NCBI RefSeq assembly: GCF_022605725.1
Contig: NC_065549.1
Span: 20,675,614 to 20,739,613 of the forward strand
DNA length: 64,000 nucleotides
Origin: Anthonomus grandis grandis
Taxonomy: Eukaryota > Arthropoda > Insecta > Coleoptera > Curculionidae
Direction of reading: 5' to 3'
Both the position numbers and the translations under genes were made by a program. Position 1 is the stretch's first letter, and each line of letters begins with the position of its first letter. Under the pieces are notes generated by a model, which was not told where the DNA came from, made no database searches, and worked only from the letters and a program-made list of their open reading frames with translations. Shown one piece after another: positions 36,400 to 47,785 of this stretch.

Positions 36400-37030
36400 C
36401 AGGAAGCAATCAATAATTTAATTTTTGCAGAGACGCTTTGATTAGTCAAGCACAGACTCAAATACTGCATATTAAATTGCTGTTTTATTGATGTATTTCA
36501 GTTTTTTCTTAAAATTTTAATTGTATTTTTTAACCTTTTGATTCTTGATTCTGATAGTGTTGTATCTTTAATCTAGTGTCATCTGCATAATAAATTAATT
36601 GTTCTTTAAGTTTAAGAACATAATTAAACTAAGAAAAGTTAAGGAGCCAAGATTGTTCCCAGAGGTATTCCCATTTTTATGTTGTTTTTTTTTGCTGATG
36701 TATGTACCTAGATGAGTTCTCAATGACGAGCCTCCTATTCCATATGGATGAAATTATCCAGTAATTTTTTATGAGGCGCGGTTTTAAACGCCTTTGCCAG
36801 ATTCAGACACAGACTACATATATGCTTTATAGTCAGATCTATGCTTGAGAGTGCGGGTGTGAAACCAAATTCATTGCGAGACAGGATTTTATTGTTTAGA
36901 TCAGTTAGATCATTTTGTAATCTTACTTTTTTATTAAGAGCTTTTTCAAAGAATTTTTTGTTACAGATATTGGAGGATAATTGATGTTTTAAATTGTAAA
37001 GGAATTATACCATTTATAAAATTTAATTTA
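36400..37030 (-). mobile_element. Decayed non-LTR reverse transcriptase (CR1/Jockey type)
   Basis: On the minus strand, shifted frames give KKFFEKALN, SRNEFGFTPALSSIDLTIKH, CLNLAKAFKTAPHKKLLDNF, then a GIPLGTILAP block equivalent to GVPQGSILGP, and an ADDT-equivalent region near 36590. The order from QFGFR through LSKAFDTV.H..LL to VPQG is that of CR1/Jockey-clade reverse transcriptase. Multiple stops and indels; no ends found. Confidence 0.75.
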
Positions 37031-39199
37031 ATTTTATGTGCAAATGGCTTTTTTAGCTAAAATAAGTTTATATCTAAAAAATTTATTGTAAAACGGGTGT
37101 AAGTTGAATTGAATATGTAAAATCCAAGTTTTTAGGCACTTAGACCTGATCATTTTGATTAAAATATTATTCATCAAATACTAAATTATACCTCTCAATA
37201 TTAAGGTCGTTTGGATTTAAGTTAAGTAAGTCATCAGGATTCAAGTTCGGTTATAGTATTATCTCTTTAATCCAATGACGTTGCGTTGCTGCATCAGATT
37301 AAGTGATGCCTTCCGAAAAAGCCTGATTAAGCTGAAAAGAAGATCACCTTATGTAATATAAGCTATAATAGTATATAAGCTTACCAGCAAACTTAACGCA
37401 CCCCTTGATAAAGGTTGTACATTTTTTTAAAAATTTAAATTTAATAAAATATATTGGAATTTTTGGAATGACCATAATACAACAATATTTTAACACTGGT
37501 TTTTATCGAAATCTTTTTACTTGTAAATTTTCTGACTAGCTATTGTTTTACCCCAGCCGAATGTGCTCAAGCAATATTTTTACCCTCAGGGATATCAATT
37601 ATCGAAGAATAATCGGCTTTATGTATGCTTAAAATCTCGTTAATGTATCTGGGAGGCCGACATTCAAAAAATCCTGGTCAAGATAGAAATCGTGAGCCTC
37701 AGGACCGCTTTCAAGATTTCTGCTTTGAGACAAAGATTATTAACAGCTAGATTTCTACAAACACAACTACAGCAATATCGGATAAAACCCACGTGTATAT
37801 GAATAGGTCGCGGGCTACTTTAATCCCACAATATGATAAGATAAGGTGAAACTTTGGCAGAGCACACATCGCTCAATTTTTTAAACATTGTGAATAAGTT
37901 ATTTGATCTGATGAGTCTGATGAAAGATATTGTCTAGAGACTGGAATAAGGGTATCAAAGATTAATTGAGGGACTTTAAAATGCGACTAGCTAACGACGA
38001 AGACCTGCTATTTTGAGCATAAAACATTAAATTATTGAAAATTATGTTATAATATTATAGTCTCGGCTAACACTTGGTCAAAAAATGGTTTCATCAACTC
38101 CATCTCCTTAACGCAAAATAAGTTTAAATGCAAAGACAGAGACTTACGATAGAGAATAAAATAAAAATCTTTAATATTAAATAAATATTTCAATAAATTT
38201 TTTTATGGTTTATCTATTTGTTATTGTTTGTTTTTTACATTGCTAGACAAAATAAAAATCAAAATTTGACCTTCGCAAACGATGGGTGCTCCATTACGTG
38301 TGTCTGGGTTATGATAAAAAAAAATGAAACCAAAGTGATACAAAACCAGTTAGTTACACTAATAATTATTAATAAAGCGTTGAACAAATTAACCAATTAC
38401 TAGTTGCCAATAAAAAATCGGTTTGTCAATCAAGGGAATATCGCAAGTAGCGGCTTCCAAGCTTATTTGTTTTGTTTGTTACTTCATGTTCCGTGGCCAA
38501 TTACGCGGTTAAATGTCGCCATGGGCAGTCTGTGTTGCTCCGCGTATACATTAGTGTAGCTTAAATTGTTTCGCCTCGAGAGCGGCGTGCAAGTATAAAC
38601 GCACCTGATTATCTTTAATATCTTTCACTTAATATCTTTCTACGCGCGTTTTGTTATCCACCTTTTTTTCTTCAGCCAAATTAAATGGCTGTAATGTAAA
38701 TTGGAACTTGCTGTCCCTTTTGTTCTGTTTATGATGCTATAAAGTTTATTCAGAAATAACTTCAATAATCTGAAAAACAAAGGTAAGAACAAAAATGCAT
38801 TTTTGAAAAAGCACATAAGCACTGAGCCAGTGCTAGTCATTAAATAAAAAAAATTAAATTTATACCAAATTGTTTATATATAATATAATAGCACGGAGCC
38901 TAACCGTTCCCAGTCCATTCCTGCCTAAGTGAAATTTCTTCCATTTCCCTTTCCATTGTCCTTTGAGTTTTTCTTTAATATCTTTTAATTAAAATCTATA
39001 TAATAGAGCAATAAATACATATTAGAAAGAAATAAATCGATTGATCAAAACGAATCGCATATTTTTTCTACTACAAAGTTCAATGCTATTTCTTATGGTT
39101 TCAATAGTTTTTTTCTGTTTTTTGTTCTAAGAAAATATCAATATGCATTGGTTCCATCTTTTTATTTTACTTGATGTAGTGGTATAATAATAATAATAA

Positions 39200-39910
39200 T
39201 GTGTTAACAAAGCATATACCTGAACGTGGAGAACTAAAAGTGGAGACGGAAGCACTTATCCCTGCATGGCAAGAACAAGCGATCGCAACTAACTATCTCA
39301 AAACAAAAATCGTAATAAGGATTTTTTCAGACCAAAAATGTATACTGTGTCAGACAAAATGTGTGGTTATTTACCATGTTATTTCAGCTTGCTCAATTCT
39401 TTCCAAGAACGAATATATTGAACGTCACAACGCAGTTGCCACTTCCTCTGGAGTATATGTAGATTACGGCATTAAGACAAAATGTAGAGCATGAAGACAA
39501 TAGTTTTATGCTGGTGGTCATAGGAGTACTAAAGCTCATTTCACAGTACACACACTCAACTGTCAAAGAAATACCGGGCAATCACCATTTTACAGACTCA
39601 ACAAAAAAAACTGTCTTACTGAAAACCGCCCATATTGTTTAAGTGTTGAACTAAAGCCGATAATAATAAGTAAAAGAGTTATATAATTTTGAAAAAGTGA
39701 AGGTCATCCCCGTTGTTCTCTCATGTATGGGACTAATTCCAAAGAAACTACAAGATTCGCTAAAAGATTTAGATATTCCTGAAATAATTTACCAAGTAAT
39801 GCAAAAGTCTGTAATACTTGAACAACATCGTTAGATAATTTTTGGATTAGTAACACCAACGACAGTCTTGCCCTTGGGCCGACTACCGTTAAAAACTCCA
39901 ATTTAAAATT
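39200..39910 (+). mobile_element. Non-LTR retrotransposon C-terminal fragment
   Basis: The frame from 39201 reads ERGELKVETEALIPAWQEQA, then a zinc-knuckle-like CILCQTKC....YHVISAC, then SKNEYIERHN. After a stop it continues, near 39699-39840, with VKVIPVVLSCMGLIPKKL and DIPEIIYQVMQKS. This succession is the C-terminal end (after the RT domain) of a non-LTR family that is widespread in invertebrate genomes and usually annotated only as a retrotransposon protein. Two or more stops make it a relic. Confidence 0.7.
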
Positions 39911-42077
39911 CAGTGCTTAAAAAAAGATAATATATGACTGGATCGCGTAAAACTTAAATATTAGTACAAAATCTTAAGCTAGTCTCTTATTAGTATTAAA
40001 GGAGCAGCTTAAGATTTCAAATATATAATCTGAAAATAGCACTTAAGAGATCTTAGCAACAAATATTATTCTTTAGAAACAAATATTAACAGCCTGGAGA
40101 GAAGCAGACTTACGCAGATTAGAATTTTACAATAGTTTCAGGTCAATGCAAAATTATTGCCTTAGAATAAGGTAAATATGCAGTTAGTTAGAGCTTCATT
40201 AAACCAGCTATTAGTTTTCACTGTCCTTATAGGATATTATGATATATGATTTCCTTATAGGAATACAATGTATAAAACTCATAGTATCATTGACAGGAGG
40301 ATCTCATCAGGAGCACCTATCTCTAGGCATTGTGATTCATTCCTTTATGCTAGTTCCTTATGTTTATGGAATTTTGATTTTATCGCTCACTGATACTTCC
40401 TCACACATATCTGAACCGAAGTTACTTCTAACAACAAATATTTTGCTATGCGAGACTTATAAAGACAAAACCGTTTTAACCTTTCAAAAATTAATGTGGG
40501 ATATACATAGTATGTTCAAGGTATATATTGATAATCAACCAAGGAGTATTTGATAATCATGCACTTATAAATAATCTACCAAATCTACCAAACTGAATTT
40601 ATTAGACTTTAAATAAATTAAAAGCAAATGGATTATCTGCTTACTAGGAAATATTTTTCTTAACAGCTATAAGATAAAAAGTTATAAATAGAAGTACAAT
40701 CAAATGTGCAGAGAAGCACAAGATATAGCAAATATTTAAATCTTTTGCTAGATATTGAAAGTGAGTTATCAAGAATAGTTTGAAGAATATAATTATATTT
40801 AGGAATTTTCTTTGTTTTAATCCACTTGATATAGGAGACCAAAAAAAATTATTAGTGTATTAATGTGGGACTAAGCTTGCGATGATAATACTTAAATTGA
40901 CATTAAAGAAAATGAATATCTGATTGATTGATTGATTTGAAACTTGTATATTTATTATTTGCTGAGGCTGATATGTAAAAGCAAACCTGATAGATTGCCT
41001 CAAGTTGCCTTGGAGGCATATTATTTTGTTTCAATGGCTTATATTCATATCTTGATTTTTAGATGGCGCCTCAGGCACTCATATTCAAACACGTGGGAGA
41101 ATTCTTGAACTGGTTACGGAATGAAGATATTCCTTCAACAAAAATTATATCGTAATGCTTATATTTCGTAACAGTGATAAAAAGAAAGGATTTTCAATGC
41201 ACAATATGTGGTATTAGTTTGTCGGACTAAAGAAAAACCCATGCAATTTAATTCGCGCAATGTAATTTAATAAAATATATTGGTACATGATATTTTCTTA
41301 TATAATCTACTCCTAAATTTTTTTAATACTTCTTCCACTTCTCAAGTCTCCAACGGCAGTATCGAGTTGTTGCGTTTATACTATCGATATTCCAGGTCAC
41401 GAGTTTGGCATGTATGCGTGCGAGCTGGTACTCTGCAGGGCATTTCCGGATTCGCGAACACATTGTTGGAATTAGCGATCGCCGGCAAGAACAATCACTT
41501 AAATTCAAATCTGTATAACACGACCCGAGTTTAAATGAATGCCGTACACGGACTGGCTTCGGGTGCAGGTCCATTTGTCTTTCAGAATAACTTTTTGCAC
41601 AGAAGGCTTATTCAGGCCAAAATAAAAAAAAGATTATACCCTTTTAATCGATTTTATAAAAACACTATAAAATCAAACATAAAAATTCCATTCTTTACTA
41701 CACTTAATTTAAATGAGCCATTAACGAAATTTATTAGCCACACTGTTTTTTTAGTAACTACCTATTGATTAGCATTTTAGAATCATTTAGCCTGTCATGT
41801 TTACCGTACTACTTAAAAACAAATCCATAACATTTTGAGTTGATTAATCTCTCTTATTTGAAGTGAACGTTACCTTTTAACCGATTTTAAACAGTCCGTG
41901 GCAGAAATGGTAGTAAAGCCATTTTTCTAACCGGTGACCATTTATTTTCTTGTCGTTTACGCGGTTTTTGCTTTCGATATGGTCGTTTCATAGCCGGTTT
42001 TTCTGGGTTAATTTTTTAATTTATAAACTAGATAAATCTTGATAAGTCAAATTGATAATAAAAATATTTTTTTTTAG

Positions 42078-42231
42078 AACGATTATGATCACTGTAACCC
42101 AGACCCGTGCCAAAATAGAGCTCCGTGCTTCAAGGCTCAAAACGATTACTACTGCCATTGTCCAGAGGGATGGACTGGGAAAAACTGCAGTCAAGCAAAG
42201 GTTGTATGTGATAATCCTCCATGTGAAAGTG
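42078..42231 (+). CDS. Ser: Serrate exon: EGF9 and start of EGF10
   Basis: Exon of 154 nt, phase 0 in and 1 nt out; acceptor TTTTTTTAG, donor GTAAGT at 42232. EGF9 reads DYDHCNPDPCQNRAPC and YYCHCPEGWTGKNC. EGF10 begins KVVCDNPPCESG, the equivalent of the CSQPPC start of Drosophila Serrate EGF10. Confidence 0.95.
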
Positions 42232-42287
42232 GTAAGTAATATTTATGATAATTTTTTCATCCAATAACTAAAACATGGAAAAAAAGG

Positions 42288-42965
42288 ATCAGCTTTTTTT
42301 TGGACATTTTTTTTTAGAGGTGACAGCAGTTTCGGCACTTATTTCCATCATCTTTAGTGCTATAATAAAAATGTTTTGTAGGCGATTGTTATTTGCGACA
42401 AATATTTTTTTTATTTAAATTAAAACTGATTTTTGTCAAAAATTGAAAAAAAAACTTGATACAACAGTAATGAAGCCTAAAGAATGTCTTTACTATAAAG
42501 TTTTATACAAACATTATAGTAAATTTTATTTCATTTATATTAATTTTAATTTTTAATAAAAATAGTTCTTATATGATATACCATACGATAAGGCTATTTT
42601 TAAAACTCTATATAATAATTATTATAAAGAGACCGAAATTAAAAATTCATATAATTGCTTTATTTTGTAAATCTTACTCAAAAAGCTCTTTTTTGTTTTA
42701 AACTAAAATAAGATTTTTGTTTTAAAAGAAATTTATTTTACTCGTATGTACATTTTAACTGTGAGATCTACCATGTTAAAAAATTATCGTCTTAGTTATT
42801 TTTTCGTAACTTTTCGTTTTAGCTTGAATTTAAAGACATATATATGATTTAGTAGTTTTAAGGCAAATAACACCTACAATTTTTTAACATTTTTATTGTA
42901 GCTCTGAAGATGGTAGAAATTAGTGCTGCAACATTGTTTTTCTAGCAAAAAAAGCTTTTTTTTTA
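42288..42965. repeat. Foldback (inverted-repeat) element
   Basis: The left arm around 42321-42375 (GACAGCAGTTTCGGCAC, TTTCCATCATCTTTAGTGC, AATAAAAATGTT) recurs inverted at about 42883-42930 (AACATTTTTATTGTAGC, CTGAAGATGGTAGAAATTAG, TGCTGCAAC). Poly-T-rich AGCTTTTTTT arms lie outside. The 500-odd bases between are A+T-rich with no frame. The arm motif, of the form CTGAAGATG...GAAAC, is one I associate with ends of Penelope-like or related retroelements; that link is inference. Confidence 0.6.
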
Positions 42966-43696
42966 TCTAAGTAATATTTAGATTTTTCTAAATATTTTGC
43001 TTGATAACTATTTAGCACAAACCATATAGATATTTTTGTGTAATAAGCATTGCTAATTCAGAAAGTGTAAAATATTTTTTGTCTAACCCAAGTACAAAAA
43101 ATGTATTTGAATTTAAAACATTTACTATTTTCGATAATATAAAATAAAAACATCTTTTAAAATCCGTTTGATGGTAAACGTTACCACTTACATATACAAT
43201 AATAAATACTAATAAGTCAGGTTGAAATAATATTTTATGGAACTACCTTAAAGAACCGGTCTCAGTAATGCAATATGGGGCAACCAATACCATTACCATT
43301 AATTCTTATAATCACAAAAATCTTTATTACAACTCTTAATCCTCGCAAAGCAATACATTACACTTGTCATACGTAGATCCAAAGCTTTAATATAAGTCGT
43401 TTAATAGCGCAAAAAAGTGATTTATATGTATTTTATTTTACCGTGCATAGTAACCCGTATTGAAAAGAAATTGGAGTTACCTTAAAAAATCTAGCAAAAT
43501 ATCTTATGAAAAGAAATCTAAAGAAATAAGAAATTCATAGGGTAAACAAGAAGATGAATTAACGTTAGATTTAAAGAACATGTAGCTCATGTGAAATACA
43601 AAAAGGGTCGAACATGCTTTAAATACTGGCGACAGATGAAAATAAGCAAACTTTCGTTGCAATACAATTTGTAAGTAGTTTTAGTTTAGTTTTAAT

Positions 43697-43742
43697 CTTC
43701 TCCCGAAGATGCTAACATCGTTAGCGAAACACGTGTCGAGAG
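43697..43742 (+). ncRNA. Hammerhead-ribozyme-like fold (candidate, probably degenerate)
   Basis: CTTCTC (43697-43702) can pair with GAGAG (43738-43742). Between them lie CCGAAGA, a perfect hairpin GCTAAC-ATC-GTTAGC (43711-43725), GAA, the palindrome ACACGTGT (43729-43736) and C43737. This is the order of a minimal type I hammerhead: stem I, CUGANGA, stem II, GAAA, a loopless stem III, and cleavage after GUC. It departs from consensus by C in place of the core U4 and by an extra U before stem II. Minimal hammerheads are known from Penelope-like elements. Activity is doubtful. Confidence 0.3.
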
Positions 43743-44099
43743 TGAAAATAAAGTTTTGGTTAGTGGTAAAACTGTAGACTGTCACGCAAAAGTTTCCAAT
43801 CATAGGACGATTTTTTTTAATGTCTTCTTAACATTGTCATGCTTCCATAGATGTTAATTTCTTCTATATATGCGATAGCGGGTCTCATAGAAATAATGAC
43901 ATAACCTGGTCGTTAAATTAAAGTTTGCAATCCATTATTAATTTAACACCGATATAAGAAGTGTTACACCCCAGAAGGAATAATTTCGTCAACTTAATTT
44001 TTTCGAAATGAGCTAGCCGTACATCAAGAATGAAACGATAACATGTGCAAGAATTTTTATAGACAAGTAGTAAGAAAAAAATAATAATGTGTTTGGCGA

Positions 44100-44860
44100 C
44101 CCCGTAACTGAATATACTCCTATATACATCTGGACATCGACAAAACGCGAACTTTTTGATAAAAGTCCTTAGTCTAACGAGCAATATTGGGACGTGTGTT
44201 GTTTGAAGAAGAAGTAACGTGGTGAAGAAGGTGAAAAAGAATGTATGAACGGCTCCCTACATAAGGCAGTAAAGTCATATTGCCTCGAACAAAGAGAAGG
44301 GGTGATCGTCTAACATAGGCTCCCCAAACCATTACTTTAACAGTTCTGTGTAAATGCCTCTCAACAGGAAATCCAATATCAAGTGTGTTCTTTACCGTGT
44401 GTCTTACCCTTCTACGGCCATGGTGCATACCTAGACAGGATCGGTATTCGTAGCTCCAGTTCAAACGTTGACGACAATGGTGAAGGGTATGAAGAAAGTT
44501 CAAAGGCTCGAATGCAACGAAAGAGTGACGGCATAGTAACAGGTCTAGCTGCTTCTCCAAATCATTGGCCAGCGATCTGACGCGTAGTATCAAAACGGTC
44601 TCGTAGGGCTTGTGGTATGCCTCCGTTTACTAGTCGGCCTTCTTCGTATTCCTCTTCTTCTATCCATATCCCCGACACACACGCATTACTATCATTGCCG
44701 TACAATTAACAGGGCGGCCAATTTCGCGATAAGACAAACCAACATTTCAACCCCTGTCAAAAAATCGCTAACATGGTCATAATTTTGACGTCTTTGCACT
44801 CGAGGCCTTTTGTTATGCCTAACAGTAAACGGACAAACAATAACTAAAAATATCTGTACT
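44100..44860 (-). mobile_element. Decayed Tc1-like transposase
   Basis: The minus strand reads GLSYREIGR-like and VNCTAM.VMRVC-like blocks near 44690-44760 (paired helix-turn-helix region). It then has EGRLVNGG, RQRLNWSYEYRSC, LGMHHGRRRVRH, VKVMVWGAY and SPLLFVRGNMT, the last group within an open frame of 139 codons (44174-44593). The VMVWG....R.PL.FV.GNMT block is characteristic of Tc1-family transposases around the DDE core. The catalytic DES strand is lost, and frameshifts break the N-terminus. No inverted repeats found. Confidence 0.75.
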
Positions 44861-47092
44861 AATCAGCTCTCAGAAAATGCTTTTTTCACAAAAAATAAGA
44901 CATGAAATTTTAAGAATGGTAAACAAAAACAAAGATAAAATATTGTATTTGTTACCGCATGTTTTTAATTAGTAATTTATTGTTGAATAATTAGGTTGAA
45001 GAAATTATTCCTAGCATTATCCATCCCCCCATTAGTAATTTTCCTAATAAAAACGTTCTTTTATTAAAGATTCACATGGATTCCGATTTCAAGATGGATT
45101 ACATATAAATCCGGACCTCTCTCAATTTGTCTTTTAAATCCGAACCAAAATTCAAATCCAGTAATATTCTGATGTTGCATTGAAAAGTTTCTCTCTATTG
45201 GCATGTAGGATTGATTGTAAACTATAGTGCGTAAGCACGAATATTTGGTAACAAACTTTTCCTGTCAGAATGTGGATCCAGGCATATGATCACGAAATAG
45301 AACATGGGCAAATACGAAATGCTTTTTAAAGGTTAAGATGTCAGTGCTCTCATACTGATTCAGGGTTTATTATGGAGGATTCTGAATTGAAAATAGAAAA
45401 ACGAACTACCACGAATTTTTATTATAATTTTTTTTAATTATATTTGTTTTTAAGATTTCTTAATTGCATCAATCCTCCTTTATTTTCATATTTGATATGG
45501 ATGATGACTCGACTATAGATTAAATTTATAAATGCTTGATTAAGAAATATTATCCTGTATTTTCAATGTAAACATCTCCTTGTTAGAATAATAAATTTCA
45601 CCACTTTTTCTAACCCATATTTCTTAAAAACCGCATTTGTAATAGCTTCATTATTTTACAGTTTTATACCTTAGTTTTTAACCCATCCCGTCAATTAGAG
45701 AGGAGCCCCGTATATTTGCCGTGACCACTTCAGCCTTTCATTTCTTAAACAACAGGGGGCCTCGAGTCCCCCGCAGTCTTTGCCTCCCTTTTCCCCGTTT
45801 CGTTCGCATAAAATTGCCCTGTCAACTAAAGAATCTTAAAGAAAGATTCATGCGACTCCTACAAACGCTTAAATAAGCATAATTTAAACCTAAAAAGAAG
45901 GAATATGTTTGGTTCAATCGAAAATATTAAGTAAGCCAAAAAGATCAACTTTAGTGAAATCGCAATCAAGAAAAAAATCTCAAAATCGATTACTAACAAT
46001 ACTCTCTAGGCACCCATACAATTAACCCGAGATCGCACAATGGCTACAATGGTACAATACCAGAAATAACTAAGATGGTAGATAAAAATGAATATCGTTT
46101 GATCGTCCATTCAGCGCGCCTGACTAGCCACATTCTAAATGCCAAACAGAAGATGCAAACAGTTCTTTCATTTCTATTGTTGCGTACTGCAGATCGTATC
46201 TACAATAACTAGAAATCGAATTAAAGTTTTTTTAGATGTAATTATAGGTGTTAGGTCCGCGTGATCTTGTGATCTATCTTTTTTTCTTCTCGTGTAGCGG
46301 ATAAGGCACTTCATTAGGATTCTATTATTTGTAGTCATGTCTTTGGTGGTGTATTAGACATAAAAATATAAGAGAGGTTCCTTAATTATAGTATACGATT
46401 AAGAATATCGGTTAGCCTATAAAAATATTCAATATTTTGATAAAAAAAATGTAAAACCATTGAAACTGGAAACTGGCGTATTACCTAAAGTACCAACATC
46501 ACATAAAATAATCTTTCTAATACCGTGCGACTTTACGTCACTCTCTAGGATTCAGAACAATAGAAATATGACATTGAATTACCTCTGCTAAAAATTTTCT
46601 TAGCAGTATCTCTGCTTTAGTTGTTATAGTATCATTTACATGCAAATGTTCCTGGATTTAATTCCGTTAATGTTATATGCATTTATATTTTTTTTTTACG
46701 ATGTTAGTTGTGGCAGAAAGAAAATTTAGTTTTATAATAATAATATAAAATATTTGATTATTAATCGTTAAAATAAATATATATCTAGATTAGTTATAAT
46801 ATTGATGTAACTATATTATTACTCTGACTTCAGACAGCAGCAATGTATCCTAAAATCAGTACAAATAAATCTATCAAAGCATCATAAGCAATTCAAGCTA
46901 AAATTACTGGTTTGCACTTCCTTGGCCTCACCGAAGTTAAAATTACAGTAATCAACTCTTAAAAATTACTTGCTCTTATAAATCTTACATAAAGAATCTG
47001 CATAATTTATCAATGAAAATTACAAACTTCTGTTCAAGTATGCTAACCTTTAAGAAAAGTCAAATATACTTTAATTTATTCTTCTGTTGCAG

Positions 47093-47242
47093 GCATCCAT
47101 AATTGTGTGGTGGTTTCTGTGGGCGGCAGCAGATCTTCTCCACCCAGTTTATGTGGGGAGCATGGACACTGTGTCAATCAAGCCGGAGTTGGACACAAAT
47201 GTCAATGCCAACCAGGGTATACTGGAAAGTACTGCCATGAAA
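47093..47242 (+). CDS. Ser: Serrate exon: interrupted EGF10
   Basis: Exon of 150 nt, acceptor CTGTTGCAG, donor GTAAGT at 47243. It completes EGF10 but with about fifteen extra residues (VVVSVGGSRSSPPS) between the second and third cysteine regions, then LCGEHGHCVNQAG, CQCQPGYTGKYC. Drosophila Serrate has a longer, Thr-rich insertion at the same place as I recall. So this interruption looks ancestral and is shorter here. Confidence 0.95.
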
Positions 47243-47321
47243 GTAAGTATATAGTGAAAGACCTACCTATTCTAGTTACCCAATTTTTAACCATACGGAT
47301 TCTATGAATATTTGTTTTCAG

Positions 47322-47435
47322 ATATCAACGACTGCAAAATCAACCCCTGTGAAAATGGTGGCACTTGTGTGGACAAAGTCAATTCTTTTCAATGTATCTG
47401 CAACGAAGGATGGGAGGGTGCCTTATGCAGCATAA
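47322..47435 (+). CDS. Ser: Serrate exon: EGF11
   Basis: Exon of 114 nt, one EGF repeat per exon with phase 1 borders; acceptor TTGTTTTCAG, donor GTAAG at 47436. It encodes a calcium-binding type EGF: NINDCKINPCENGGTC, CICNEGWEGALC. Confidence 0.96.
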   Translation: MSTTAKSTPVKMVALVWTKSILFNVSATKDGRVPYAA

Positions 47436-47515
47436 GTAAGACTCTTTTTAAAACATTATTAGTTTTTTCACTCGGATCATTACAGAATATATTTATGTAA
47501 ACTAACTGGTTTTAG

Positions 47516-47785
47516 ATACAGATGATTGTTCACCAAATCCCTGTCGAAATAACGGCACATGCATAGACGACGTAGCAGATTTCGAATGTCGCTGTAGAAA
47601 CGGATGGAAAGGAAAAACGTGCAGCTTAAAAGACAGCCATTGCGACCATACTACTTGCAAAAATGGTGGAACGTGTCAGGATTTGGGTAGCAGTTTTGTG
47701 TGTAGATGTCCGCCTGGATGGGAGGGCACTACTTGTCATATCGTTAGACAGACCGCTTGTACTTCGAATCCTTGTTTGAATGGAG
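47516..47785 (+). CDS. Ser: Serrate exon: EGF12, EGF13 and start of EGF14
   Basis: Exon of 270 nt, acceptor CTGGTTTTAG, donor GTAAG at 47786. EGF12 is NTDDCSPNPCRNNGTC; EGF13 is SHCDHTTCKNGGTC with CRCPPGWEGTTC; EGF14 begins TACTSNPCLNGG and is finished by the exon at 50438. Repeats 12-14 here correspond to a region where the Drosophila protein, as I recall, has fewer repeats. Confidence 0.96.

Larger units (their letters stand above)
35108..42077 (+). other. Intron (7.0 kb) between EGF8 and EGF9
   Basis: Bounded by GTAAGT and a long T tract ending TTTTTAG. It contains a minus-strand reverse transcriptase relic at 36400-37030 and a plus-strand non-LTR C-terminal fragment at 39200-39910. G+C-richer non-coding blocks lie at about 38400-38620 and 41340-41580, and a (TGAT)n run near 40920. 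The frame at 40239-40553 contains one weakly RT-like stretch and was not called. Confidence 0.8.
42232..47092 (+). other. Intron (4.9 kb) inside EGF10
   Basis: Bounded by GTAAGT and TTCTGTTGCAG. It contains a foldback element at about 42288-42965, a hammerhead-like fold at 43697-43742, a Tc1-like relic at 44100-44860 on the minus strand, and a G+C-richer block at 45660-45830. The rest shows nothing recognisable. Confidence 0.8.

Noticed and set aside
40239..40553. Frame with SLTGGSHQEHLSLG resembling SGVPQGS.LGP
   Set aside because: Only a loose resemblance to the reverse transcriptase block and nothing matching around it.
44383..44580. Plus-strand 65-codon frame
   Set aside because: Antisense of the Tc1-like transposase relic.
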